A DNA stretch of 64,000 bases, taken from NCBI GenBank assembly GCA_932294295.1, contig OW028577.1, positions 435,001 to 499,000 on the forward strand, read 5' to 3'. This stretch comes from Alitta virens (taxonomy: Eukaryota > Annelida > Polychaeta > Phyllodocida > Nereididae). Under the pieces are notes generated by a model. That model was not told the DNA's origin, searched no databases, and saw only the letters and a program-made list of their open reading frames with translations. The translations under genes and the position numbers were made by a program. Below are positions 45,098-58,100 of this stretch, piece by piece (the first letter of the stretch is position 1; each line of letters opens with the position of its first letter).

Positions 45098-45545
45098 TTT
45101 TTTAGACCTTTTGGACTAAGTGCCAAATATGATCAAGAAGACCTGGGCTTAAACTTTGATTCCATACTGCAAAAGACTCTCCCGTATTATCCTCCCTGGG
45201 AATATGTACCACCATCCGTCGACCTCTCACTCACTGATGAAAGATGAGCTCAGTCAATCCAGCTGTTGTAAAAGTGATTTCTTCAACTCCATCACCAGTT
45301 AAAGATTGAACAGCTATTTCTGTGGACAGTTACTTTACGGACAGATCAATGACTGATGACAAGGTAGCTGCACCAGCCATAGATCAATGGCAGACATCTT
45401 GACTTTGGCGTGAAACTGCAGGGTCTCAGTTTATTCAGCGTAATTGACTTCTTTGAGCCATGCCTTACAATACATAATGATTTCTAGGGCAGTAATGGCA
45501 GGTGTTTGAATTATCCCTTATAGTGCCATGTTATGAATTCATACA

Positions 45546-45676
45546 TGGAAGCAATTAAGGAGGGCATTAATATCGCCTTCTTTTGGGTGCCAAGCCATGT
45601 AGGAATATATGGCAATGAGCTTGCTGCATGGTTGGCTAAGACAGCCCTGAATCTTGATTATCTCGACTTCTGAAGA
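45546..45676 (+). pseudogene. RNase H fragment of a LINE, + strand
   Basis: A short frame reads MEAIKEGINIAFFWVPSHVG then IYGNELAAWLAKTALN, the conserved C-terminal RNase H block (WVPSHVGI.GNE.AD..AK.A) of Jockey/I-type LINEs. The second acidic position is changed (AAWL for AD.L), and the frame stops soon after. It is on the opposite strand to the ORF1 remnant, so it belongs to another element. It is too short for an automatic ORF list. Confidence 0.78.
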
Positions 45677-45953
45677 ATGGCAAACAAGGTGGTCTGTAAC
45701 CTATGGCAACAAGGTGCAACTTATTGAAATTAATCTTGGCAAATGGCCTGGTGCCTGTAGGACATCCTGGAGGGAAGAGTTAGTTCAGAACAATAAGAGC
45801 CTCAGCCCATATATGTGACCTCTTTTAAAGCTATCAATTTTTTTCCGTAAGATCTGATCCCTTTCTTGTTATGTACATATCTTGAGACAGCATGCAGTTT
45901 TGCTCTGGCCATCCTACATGTCTTCTTGGCAGTCTTGCATGACTCCTACTACT

Positions 45954-46033
45954 ACATGTCCAAATGTGCCACGTGGGTTTTCCGTGTGTTCATCCAAACG
46001 CATGGAAAACGCACGTGGCACATTTGGCCATGT
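45954..46033. other. 80-nt near-perfect hairpin (35-bp stem, 10-nt loop)
   Basis: The left stem begins ACATGTCCAAATGTGCCACG and the right stem ends GTGGCACATTTGGCCATGT, with the loop at 45989-45998. The few mismatches include positions that would be G-U in RNA. The size and loop suit a microRNA-like precursor, but a minimal fold-back transposon explains it equally well. The stem contains CACGTG. No transcript evidence. Confidence 0.7.
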
Positions 46034-46744
46034 ACTAGTGCAGCGGCATCGCTCCCAGTCCCATAATAATTGTGTACTTTTGGAATCATGAAACTTGGCA
46101 CAATGATAGATGTTTTTATCACATTATTTACAACTGTAGTTGGGCATGGTTCTGTCAATATCGCAAAAAGTGATTTTCATTTTGGTATGGCTGCCAGTCA
46201 TCAGCAATACAAGACATCAAATGCCCCAATATCTCAAAATGTTCCCTTTGTCCAAGTCTATCATTGGCCCTACTGAATTTAATTGGCCCCTTCACCAGGG
46301 AGTTTGCCTTCAGCAGTTCCTGTGCTACTGTAGCTTATGTTTTATTGTCACCACCGAATTTAAATTAAGTTTCATCTTATCTTATCTTAAATACATGTAT
46401 CAATTACACTACCTATGTTAAAAAAAAATTCATTAAGAAGGTTGGAAGGACTTGGCCAGTATGATACATGGGCCACCCAACGTATTATATGTAGCTAGGA
46501 ATATTTAGAGACACTAAATATTCCTAGTATGTGAAGTTGTGCATTGCCTCAATTAATATTTCAAGGTATTCTTAATAATAAGTAAGGTCTGGAAATTACT
46601 TCCGTTTCACTAAACGACAAGGGCCTTTGGTGTAAAAGCCACTTAGTTCAATACTTAAGTTTCACAAAAAAAAACAGAAAGATAAATACATTAACATGAT
46701 AAACATTTTTAAATAAAACGGGTTCAAGTTAATCTCGAATGGAT

Positions 46745-47450
46745 ATTAGATGTGAACTCTTCTACTTCAACTCAGTTATATTTCAGTTACTGAAAATGCT
46801 ATCTACTTTTCAGTTACTTTCCAGTTACCTTTTAGTTAATTTCAACACAGCATCTTTTGAGTGGTCACTATAATTACGTACATGTTTGAGCAGTAACTGA
46901 AAAGTGATTGGTCTTTATCTTTGTGCTGTGACTGAAAAGTGATGTCTTTTTTGTATGTAATATTAGAAATTTCACCTGAATTGCTATATCGTTTGTCATG
47001 TAATATTATTACTATCATTATTATTATTTTCTCCTTTCTATTTTTTTTCCTAATATGTTTCCTTTCTTTTTTTTTCTGTTTGTTTCTAATTGATCTAGTA
47101 TTATATTCTTTCTTGTTCTAATATTGTATCAATTTAAGGTGGACCCTAACACAACACATTGAGGTTCTAAATACTAATATAATATATGCAATAATGTTAA
47201 ATGTATCATGCCAGAAATAACAAAATATCATGCTGTAGTCTTGTTTTAAGTAAATTGCCAAATAAAATTATTTTCAATTCAATTCAATATATGCTTAAAT
47301 AATTGAAAGGGTGTTACCCTGCTCCAGATTTATCGAGAGGTTACTTAATTGATGGAGACAAGAGTCTTGTCTTCATGCTTAATTGTTTGCTTGCATGCAA
47401 GTTAGCAGTGTAACTGAAAACTAGCTGAAAAAGTAACTGGCCTTTTATGG
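46745..47450. repeat. Fold-back cluster of TTTTCAGTTACTTTCCAGTTAC words
   Basis: TTTCAGTTACTGAAAA, TTTTCAGTTACTTTCCAGTT and ACCTTTTAGTTAATTTC at 46780-46845 are mirrored by CAGTAACTGAAAAGTGATTG and GTGACTGAAAAGTGATG at 46890-46945, and by GTAACTGAAAACTAGCTGAA with AAAGTAACTGG at 47410-47445. No ORF. Ends are not defined. Confidence 0.55.
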
Positions 47451-47839
47451 GCAAATTGCTTTATATGCTCGAATAATTGTTCAAGAGGGTCATTCTAGTA
47501 ATTTATTTGATTATCAACTGCATCAACATTTCTAGTGCCCTTTAATAAAAAAAAGAAAAGGAAAAAAAAAAAGAATAATGATAAATTCAAGAAAATCTAC
47601 AAAACAAATAACTTTACTGCAACTTGCTACATCTGTCAATAAGGAGGTTGATGCCTTCTTTGAACTTCCTTGTTTGGGGAATTCACTGATTACTGTGCCA
47701 GTCTACCACGTCCCCACATATGTAGGTCATGTTTTTGTTTGTGAGGGTGTGAGGGTCGAATGATCCCTACAAAATGTGATAACAAACAAAAATAGAAAGA
47801 AAAGGAAAACCAACTGAGAATTGAGTGAGGCAAGCCGGA

Positions 47840-47882
47840 GATAGATAGATACGTAGATACGTAGATAGATAGATAGATAGTA
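47840..47882 (+). repeat. GATA-type microsatellite
   Basis: AGATAGATAGATACGTAGATACGTAGATAGATAGATAGATAG, a tetranucleotide repeat with an ACGT variant in intergenic DNA. Confidence 0.9.
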
Positions 47883-49058
47883 TAGAGTAGACCTGGAAAC
47901 CTATTACAATAATATATTAATAGCTTCGATGCGGTCTCACACGTGCTGAATGCTTATATAAATAAATTTATGTGGCAACACAGTCTGAATCCATATTTAA
48001 AAATAGCCTTTTATTTATGTACGAACTTCCCACAGAGAGAGCAGTAGCCGGGATAGACCTGTGCAAATAAGTTTGAATAAAGCAGCTAAATCTTTTTTTT
48101 TTTTTTTTTAATGGAGGTCAAACACATAAATTTTAAGTGATCGTGATTGCTCAGTGCGCAGGGGTCAGCCAGTTTGTAAGTGACAAATTGGATTAATTCT
48201 CATCCTAATGTTAATACAGTAGGCCTATATGCCTATGTTTATTAAACTTTAGGGAATTTTGCCTACGATTTTTTAAAACCCAATTTTGGAATTTGTCCCC
48301 CCCCCCCCCCCAACCTCCCCCACTTGTGATGAGGGTTAGAGCATAGAAATAATCCTTTGTGATTAAATAGATTCAATACTTTTGCATTTTTTGCTTTTTT
48401 TTCATGCTGCCCCATGCACTGGCAGCACTGTATACGGAAAATAAGTGGAACATAAGAGCTCTGTGTCTTTATATGTATCTCTATAGATATACATCCTGCT
48501 GTCCATATCATAACTTTAAAACAAGGGTTTAAAATGGAACACACATGACGTCAATACATCGTGATGCATTCCACTGATGAGTTTAGGAAGATGTCATGGG
48601 ATCATGCCACCCAAGTTCGTAGAAATCCGTGATGGCCGGGTGCCCTCCTCCCACGCATGGAATCCCAAGTAGAGCTAGGATCCAAGCAGCCACCCTTTTC
48701 CCGCCCTTTTCCACGTGACTCATACAGTGGTCTACTTTGATCCAAGAATAATCATTGCGCGACGTTGTGTTTTTTCTTTGATCAAAACAATGCAAAAGGT
48801 GGAATAGGTAAATTGCATCAACATTATTGAATCATTTTACCATTTTTAAGTTATTCTTAAGTTGATAGGAATGTTAGATTCTTAACAAAAATTGCAGCCT
48901 TTAACGAACTATTTTCAGCGCGCAATATCATCGTCAGTTGTGCGGCTTGTAGCAAAACAAAGTTCACGCTGCGCCGGTCATTTCTGGAGATAATTATTCA
49001 TATAAATTGAAGAAAATCGCCATTCTGCCAGCATTTTCAGGCTGACAGTTTGACGAAA
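47883..49058 (+). other. Region upstream of the macroglobulin gene
   Basis: No ORF reads as a gene. It contains a T run (48092-48110) and a C run (about 48297-48311). The last 500 bp before the ATG at 49059 should hold the promoter and 5' UTR, but I see no clear TATA box. A CACGTGAC word lies at 48712. Confidence 0.4.
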
Positions 49059-49141
49059 ATGTTCTGGGACGTCAGGAGAGCAGTCCTGTTGAGGACTTTG
49101 CTTTTCCTTTGCCTGAATATCTACAATGTTGCGTCTGAGCC
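49059..49141 (+). CDS. Macroglobulin exon 1: signal peptide
   Basis: It encodes MFWDVRRAVLLRTLLFLCLN and ends in AS-E-P, a basic start, hydrophobic core and small-residue cleavage site. The donor is CC|GTGAGT, phase 2, and it joins exon 2 (52233) after a 3.1-kb intron. I chose the ATG at 49059 because it is the only one giving a signal peptide in phase with MG1. Confidence 0.82.
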
Positions 49142-52100
49142 GTGAGTAGACTGATTCATGACTGCAGTTCTTGTGTATTGTGTGATGCCTGATGGCATCA
49201 ATATAATTATTATTTTTTATTGTCCCAGACTCAAACACACCATAGAGAAACCATGATAACTCTATGCAGACACTATCATAAATTTGCTCAGATGAATATA
49301 TATACGCCAGGCATGATGCATGAATAATTTTTTTAAAGACTTTAATTTTTCATGACTTTCAAGTTTCGTTGCACAGCATTAATTAGACTCAATCAGACAA
49401 TAATATTCATTTGATATTCTAGTGAGCCTACACTTTTATTGGTACTGCTAAAACTAGGGACTATTAGTATTATGACTGGGTTAAATATTCTTATAACGGT
49501 TTTTCTTTAAATTTTTTTTTTTTTTGCAAATGTATTTGATTGACAATGAAGCGAAATAATTGCCTTTAAATCAGCTTATAAACTCGCAGCGCCTTAATTT
49601 GCTTAAATTAATTAAAAAATCCTCGTGTATATATATGTAGCTTAATATAATGTTTGTCTTATCAGGGATTATTTTGATAGTTTATCTTGATTTAACTGTA
49701 ATCAGTGGTAATCTTGATTGAAGGATCTATTATGAATTATCATAAAATGAACGATTGCCTCTAATTAAAAGATAAAGCCTAAATTATGACTGTTAGGAAT
49801 CTATATATATATAAATGTATGCAATATATATACATGACTAATAGCATGAGTTTATTTTAACAGCAGTCATTTCTTACAACTGAAATAAATTGTATAATGG
49901 AGTTATGCATTTCCACCATTAATTAAGTGCTGGATTTTTTTTTTAGCTATGTCAGAGGAAGTTTGTAAATAATTTTATGAAAATGGTATATCTTTTAGTA
50001 ATATTATTTTTCCTAGCTGCATGGTGGGTCATTTGTAATTAACAAATTTTATTTTATTTCATGTGAATTTTACAGTGCACCGCAATCACATGTAGGGGAC
50101 ATCAATGCCAAAGTGATGTCATTATAGTAAATGATCTGCAATGATGTAATTTTGAGATATATATTTTTTTATCGTTGAAAGATATGTATAGCATATTTCA
50201 GTCCCAATGTTAAACCAATGGGGGCGCTTGTAATGGACCATGATAAAACCCAAATTACATTCTACTGCCATCACTGCAGAACACACAATAAACATTTTAT
50301 CATGACACAGCGGCATAGAATCATTTGAAATTGTGCATGAGGTTATCAGGTAGAGCTGTATATAAATATATATGCTAGCTAAATTGAGAAGTGCTATGGA
50401 TTGCTGAGCAAGCCCAAGTTTGTTCTACTGAGCTGATTTTAAAATCTGCTTTGTATCTAATCTGAACCTTATAATTAAGTGTGAAAAGGATATTTTTGCC
50501 TCAAATTGTATAATTGACTGGCTGTGTGCTCTAAGTAATATTACATTGGTGCACCCTCTCACCACATTTTCCTTGCCGAGGGCTTGTTAACATGAGTGCA
50601 CCGGTCTTAGTTCCGTAATTTACAAAATTATCGGAGTGTGAGATCTCCTTTGGCAAAAATAGACCGAAAAGAACATCTTGGGTGGCCCACAGGGCAATGC
50701 ACCTAATTTACACGATTTACCCTTGGAATCATTTATGATAATATTAGAGAATTTTCTAGTGCACGTTTACAACTCGCATGCACCCTAAATCCAAGGGAAC
50801 GTTCGAGAGAAAGTGTTTTTTGGTCACCTATTTATCAGTTCTTGTTTAGTTGATGTTGATTCTCTGGGGTATTAAGTTCCATTATAATAAAAAAAATGCG
50901 AAATTCTTCATTAAGAATGAAACAGTGATAATAATGTTAAAATAACCAGGATCAGTTAAAAGAGGGAAAAATTCAGATCTTGTATTAATCTTAAAATAGC
51001 CTTTACTGTTCTGCTTACAGTTTGTGGTACATTGGAGGAGTTATATTTGTCTTCTGTAGGCGGAAAATCTTCTTATCTGCTTATATTAATTGGTAACCGT
51101 GAAAGGTTATTAGAATTAAACATTGTGATAATGATTATATTATGATAGCGATGCACAATCTGGACGATAAACAATGATAAAAATTCAAAACTCAACATTT
51201 GCTCCATTATTAGTAGTTTTTGTTTAGATGTGCACTTTTTAAATTTAAAGTATGTGAAGAACACTGTTTAAATATACACATTTAAGGCAGCTGGGTGGTC
51301 AAGTGGTAAGATGCTCGCCTGCTCCTCTGAAGGACCTGGGTTCAATCCAAGGCCCAGGCAACCTTCATGAGCATTATCCCAGCTGGATGTCATTCGGATG
51401 AGAAGTTAAGTTGTGGTCTCTTGTACTATGCTGAGAAAAGGAAAAGATCCCACCCATGGGGTAAATGTGTAACTTGGGGTGGATTTCTTCTCTGTCTCTC
51501 TCCTCATCAATCAACCTTCGATAGCAGCAAGAACTTGCCTTAGAGGGCTGCACTTTTTATATCTATCTATCTATCTATCTTTTTATCAAGGTAAAGAGAT
51601 ATCCGTTAAATGCATATCAGCTGTTGTAATGACCTCGCTGCTATAAAACTAATAGGTCCGCAAAATTCACATCACTACAAAAACCTGCCGGAAGCTGGAA
51701 CAGAGGGCGGCCTCAATTATCATGTCTGCGCAAAGATTATGTGTGGTCCACATGCTAACAGAGTACAAACAATAAAATGCATTTTGCGACCTTGTATCTG
51801 AATGGTTGGGAGTCATGCCAATTGAATTTTCATGAAAGTGTTAAAAAGTGTTGTTAGGTAAAATACAAAGAAGTGTAGCTAAATTTGCTGTGCAAGTTAA
51901 CGCGCAATGTCATCGATGTTTTGAATTGGATTCCTTGATTCTATGTCTCTCATGTGTAGATGCTCTTTTGTTTAAAGCCAGTTATCATGGTTATTGTCAA
52001 TCAGAGACCTGGTGAGTCTGTCTGCAAACAATATAGTCAGTTTTCTTGTCGGTAAAGATTGTTAAATTGACTTTAAAAAATCACTCTACGAAGGTAATCT

Positions 52101-55100
52101 GTGATGTAATCTGTGATGTCACCAGACAATGTTTTAACTGGGTTTGGCAAAGCATGGTGCACCAATTCCCATGCACTCATACTATTTTAGTCTTTGATAA
52201 TAATGTTACAATTTTTATTTAATTTTTTTCAGGGGTTATCTGATGACCCTCCCGAACGCTATCCAAGTTGGATTCCCGGAACAAGTTTGCATAACGCTCC
52301 ATGAACTTGGTTATTTTGACGTCAATTTGATCATCGACTTCAGAGATGCTGGGGGAAAGACATCTTTGTATTCCACCTCCAAAACCTTTCAACGAGGTAA
52401 TTGCAAATGTAACAATTTCACAATATCTGCCACATGGGCCATGTTCTTTTAATTTGTCTCTGTGCTGGGACAAGGAAAAAGCCCCTTTTTCAGCGTCAGT
52501 ATCTTTTTTATCATGCTTGTACCTAGTAGTGCACTGGACGCATAATCATCTCATCATTACTACGTCATTTGCCTTACCAATTTGTAGCGAAGTATTTGTT
52601 GTTACATGGCATCAAATCAGAAATCATGAAGTTGTGTTAGAATCACGGAGATACAGCGCTGAGTTCAATATCGTTTCAGCAACATCTGAATAATTTGAAA
52701 AGGGGCTTAGTCAACGTTAGTAGTCTTTTATCTAATAAAAATTCATCGAATTCATTCTACTTTAGGTGAAGGAGGATGCTTTGATGTGACAGTTCCGTCG
52801 ACCGTCACTGCTAGTCAGTCATTGGTCGTGGTAGAGGGCAGCACCGAGTTTAAGGCAAGACGTCATTACGATCAGAAGATTGAGGATTATACATTTTCAG
52901 GAAATGCGACTGTGTCACTCCTAAGGACTGGCCTGCTCACCTTTGTTCAGACTGACAAACCCATCTATAAGCCTGGCCAAACAGGTTTGCATCTCAGAAA
53001 TAGATTTTTTGCCGTTACCGGAACCTTTTATCTTACATTAGGTCATTTTGAACATGGCACACTATTACCCTTTTTTTACATTTTCCGTAGATGAGAATTT
53101 CACAACAACAGTTTGCATTTATAAAACATCACATATTTGTTCTGACCTGGCTGATTAGTCTGTTGCAAAATAGCATAAAGTGAAACATTTTATTGCTGTC
53201 AAAATTGAAATGTCCGGAAACGTGCAATGGTGTTATGACATTGGAACAGCTCGTAGCACTACAACTCTGCTGCTCATGTCAAGGTATTTTACTGGGATTC
53301 AAAATGAATGCCAAGATGTTATTCAGTCAAATCCATTTCACAGCAAGCAGAAAGCAGCACAAAATGGACAGAAATGTTTGAATAAGTCAAATTCCAACTT
53401 CATAACTGACGATGAGCCCTCGCTAAAACAGTTTCTGATGTCTTCTCAATGATAATATTTTAACTTCTTGACATCATTATCAATCTGTAACTAAACCAAA
53501 AAGCCGTGCATTCCTATGATTTTGATTAGTTTTCATTTTAGAGTTTTATTTAACGTTTCAGTGAGGTTCAGAGTACTAACTGTCGGACAAGAACTGAAGC
53601 CGATTGAAGATAATGTAAGTGACATTTAGAATTATGTCAGACTTTTTTTTTAGCGTATACGTGATACATGTGTTGAACACGTTTGATGTATTAAGGGAAT
53701 TATTCGTTTTTTCATTTGTATTTACTTCGTGGTGTTATAGCTTAATATATTTGCAAAAAATGCATTAACTTGCTTTTACACGTGGAAAAAATAATGTCCA
53801 GATGTGCCAGTCTTTTGTAACCTTGTTTGCTGTCTTCATAAAACTTTATCGAAATATTTCTTACTGTGTACAAAGCTGGAAACAGCTGTGTTCTTATTGT
53901 TTGTATGTTTGACGATGATTGTATTTCACTGTTGAGCATTGCTATTCAACTCACCGTTAGCATATTATCCTTTCATCCTTCGACATTTATGACTGCTTTT
54001 TACGCAATCCTTATTTGTCAAAATCTGTCTGACTTCCTGTGGTTTTTGTGCATCCGTGCATTGACCTGTGTATTAAGCCACATAATATAGTCATTGGATA
54101 ATCATTAATAGTTGTGATTTTGTATATATCTTCTGAAAGATAATGTACAACGTTACCATATGTAGCTGTGAATGTTACAACATGCACGTGTCGCAAACTT
54201 GGCCAATAGGGACAATTGATTTTCATTGATTTTCGACCAGCCGGAAAGTTCTTTTCTTTATTGTTAGGCCCCTGCTGGTCGCTATATTTGCTGAACTTTG
54301 GCAACCAAGGACTTTCGGTTAAAAAAAGTTCAGGTTAATAGACTGGTAAATAATTGGATTGAAAATTGAATTGAATTAAAAATATTTTTTTTGGCAAAAT
54401 ATTAAACAAGAATACATCATGATATTTTGTTATTTTTGGCATGATAAATTTAAAATTATCACATATATTCTATTTGTGTTAAACTTGCCAGGAGACCCCA
54501 AAGAACCTCAGTGGGTTGTGTCAGGGGCCACATTAATCATAAATCATATTCCAATCATAACTCATATTGTTTTTTCCAAGTTGAATGATTCAGGTGCACC
54601 TGAGCAACTTTTTTTCATTTAGTCATTCGTCAAAAAAGTGCAACATCACCACTTGAAATTAACTAAGATATCACCTTTTTTTTTTGGCGTTTGGATGATC
54701 TCTGCACTCTAGGTCCAAATAATACATTCTTTCTCATTTTAATGATCTTCTCTCTTATGCTTCCAATTTTGCCTTCTGTATTCATCTAGCGTTTGACGTA
54801 CAATAAATCTTCAATACATGAACAAGGAAGATAGCAGGCAAAGTATCTACTGACCAGTGGTCAACTTCAGTCCATCTGAATGGTCATCCCTTGAGCCCCT
54901 TCGCGGAATAATTAATATTATCGGCTTAGCTAAGTCTTGTGATAATCAATACAATGCTATTTAGTTTGGTAGCAATCAGCATTCAATAGAATAAGGTAAC
55001 TTGTGTGACGGACAAAATCTAAACCCCCCCCCCCCCCCCCCCCAAAAAAATTTTTTTTTATAAGAGTAAAGCATCTCTAAAAAGCAATGCATTCTCTTTG

Positions 55101-58100
55101 ACTTGTACCATTTCTTCCCTGTACATTGTGCTTGTGAAAGGTTACTGTTTAAATCGCATTGCACCAAATCAACTATGGCTGGCTAATTTGCTGTTGGTAA
55201 GTTAATTAATTGTCATGATGGACATTCTCATTGAGTTTAACATCTCTTCATGACATCTGCCTATGACGGCTTGTATTACAAATCGATTGAGTCCATATAA
55301 ATATATATCAATGGAAGATCCTAAATACAAGATGACGTGGGCTTGACCTATTTTGGAGGTGACGCTCAAGGTCATTCAGGGCCTTACCAGCTGTCAGATA
55401 CCTGAGTCCTGACCGTGGTAACATTTGAAAGCATTATTCAGAATTCCATCCCTTTTTTTATTTCATATCCCACCTCTAGACTACTGCCTTTCACCTTTGT
55501 AAAAAGTTTGGTCTGGCTATGACTCGGGTCATGTAAACATTGACCAGTAGTTGCAAGCGACTTTTTACTTGTCTGGTTGATGGTTTTATTTCGTTTACGT
55601 TATTCATAATGGTGTTCTTGTGAATTTTAGAACTGCACTTAACATTTGCTTTGATATTTATTGATTTTTATAATTCAAGTATTCTTTACATTGCAGATCG
55701 AAGAAGTCTGGGTACAAAATCCAGCTGGGGTCAGAATCGCACAATGGCTTAACACAACTACACAGAGTGGTAGGTTTGAAACAATTTTGCTTCATGGTTT
55801 ATTTTGAAATGTCCCTTCGTGGTTATACCGACATTCAGAATGGTACAATTCTTTAGGTACAGTTCCTGTAATATAATAGCAGTGTTCAGTTTTATTTAAT
55901 CAATGAATTGTTTATTTACTTTCCAAGGTCTCGGTGACTTCGAGTTGCCCATGACCCCGGAACCAGTCCTCGGAGAATGGAAAATCAGTGCCAACGTCCA
56001 GGGAAGGGTCACAGAGCAGACATTCAAGATCGAAGAATATGGTAAGCCCTCTTTGTGACATCACATTGTGATCTTATGAATGATTTCTCTGATAATATCT
56101 CATGGTTACAGCTCATGGTTACAGCAAATCAGACATAATTTTCGAAAAATGTGTGTTGGTCAGACATCATACAGGAGATGGTCTAATTGTGAGAGACCAT
56201 GCACTAAAACTTAGCTGTGTATAACTTGCCGAATCATTATCAATATATCGATATCCCAACTTTCATCCACTCTGTTAAATCTCATTAAATGAAATTTCAC
56301 TTGTCTAATTGAAATTAAAGAATTTCAGGCTGTCCTTCGCTAAATCTATGTAATGATGAGAAAGTATATGAAATGGCTAAACCGAAATATATTGGAAGGA
56401 GTAACTATTAAATAGAGAAGAGAGGAGTCTACATATGTTGTATTTATCACTGTTCTGTATTTCAGTTCTGCCCAAATTTGAAGTGACTATAAATGCGCCG
56501 AAATATATTTTGGTTAACGCGGACTCTTTTTCTGTGGAAGTATGTGCCAAGTATGTATAATCTCATGTGTTTACACAAAGACTGAGTTACAGTGTTTTTT
56601 CTTTTCTTTTTGGCCTGGTTGGCTTGAATCCAGGGCACCAAGTGTAATTGCCAATAGAGGTTTTTTCGCTGCAACCCAGTTCATTGACAATGTTGTTTCA
56701 CTTAACACTCTTAAAGGGTGATAGAAGCAGAACATGTGTTAAAAACAGCGGGAATTCAATAATGGGATAAAATCAGTTTCTGAAATATTAGAGATTGATG
56801 CAGAGAGATAGCGAGATGGTCTAAACAGGCCCTAGAAGAGTAAAAAAAAAAAAACATAAAAAAAACTTGGAACAGCCAATATTATCACTTTTTATGTTTT
56901 TGTTACTTGGATTAATTTTGGTGGTTTCAAGTCCAGTCAACTTTATTATACCCTTTGGGGTAATTGGGGTAATTAGCTTGTATGAACTGTGTGGCCATAA
57001 GAACCGCACCACCTATATTAAGGGGTTTAGAAGTTACAATTAGTGTTTTTCAAATGATTTTTGAAGGTTTTTAATGATATATCATGATTAGTAAATGTAC
57101 TGCTCAATTGACCTTCAGGTATACCTATGGCAAGCCAGTGAAAGGAACCGTGGGTGCCACTGCATGCATCACTCAGCCTTACGGTGGAAGTGGAAGGCCA
57201 TGCGGATCTAACAAGAAAGAGGTATCTTCAGCATGTATATGAAACTTATTAAAGATTTTTGATTTAAACGAGAGTATATATATAATTTTGCTGACAATTA
57301 AGATGTCAGACGAGACATGTCATTTAATTTAAACGAGAGAGTGTTAACAAATTTGCAACCTTTTCGCACCACCTTTCCCTTTACAATTCACGGTTGATTA
57401 AAGGAAAGGTTGCCATACTAGGTCTTTCAGTTTTTGAGACTAATCTCCACTCGCTTAGAATATTGTCTATTTTTGTCGTATTCCAGTTCTGTTTGGTTTT
57501 ATAACCTTGAGTGACTTTGAAAAAGTGGTGCAGATGCATTTGATATAACACCCTTATCTGTAATTTCCACTGTAAAGTGTTCGTTCTTAGTTGAATGTAT
57601 GTATTAATTATTTCAAATAAATTTACGGCTCCAGATGACGCAAAAGCTTATTCGTCTTGAGCCAATTTTACAATCTGTGGTTTAATACAAATATCATAAC
57701 AACTCTATGCACTAATCTGCAGTACCATGTAAGTCATAATACTTACAAAGATGAATATTCTTTTTATTCTCAGTTACTGATTTTCAGATTGACGGCTGCA
57801 CGAGGTTGACATTCGACGCGACTGACGTGGCCTTGAATTCCAACCGCTATTCTATCTGGTCTGCCAAAGTCAAATTTGATGTTACTGTTGAGGAATCACA
57901 GACAGGTATTTGCTCAGTATTACTTTATTATGAGTACATTACTTTTGCAATAACAGAAAGTTATGAGTAGAATTTCATTACTCAACTGTTAAATAAGTTT
58001 GCAGAGCAACTGAGTTATAGAAAATGTGGGTTTAAGGGGGATTCCGTTTGCTGCTCTGGCAAATTTCTGAAACCTAAACTTGACTCTTTGCTGGTGTACA

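Noticed and set aside
53180..53452. 90-codon ORF between macroglobulin exons 3 and 4
   Set aside because: It lies fully within a GT-AG intron that joins TDKPIYKPGQT to VRFRVLTV in phase; no homology seen.
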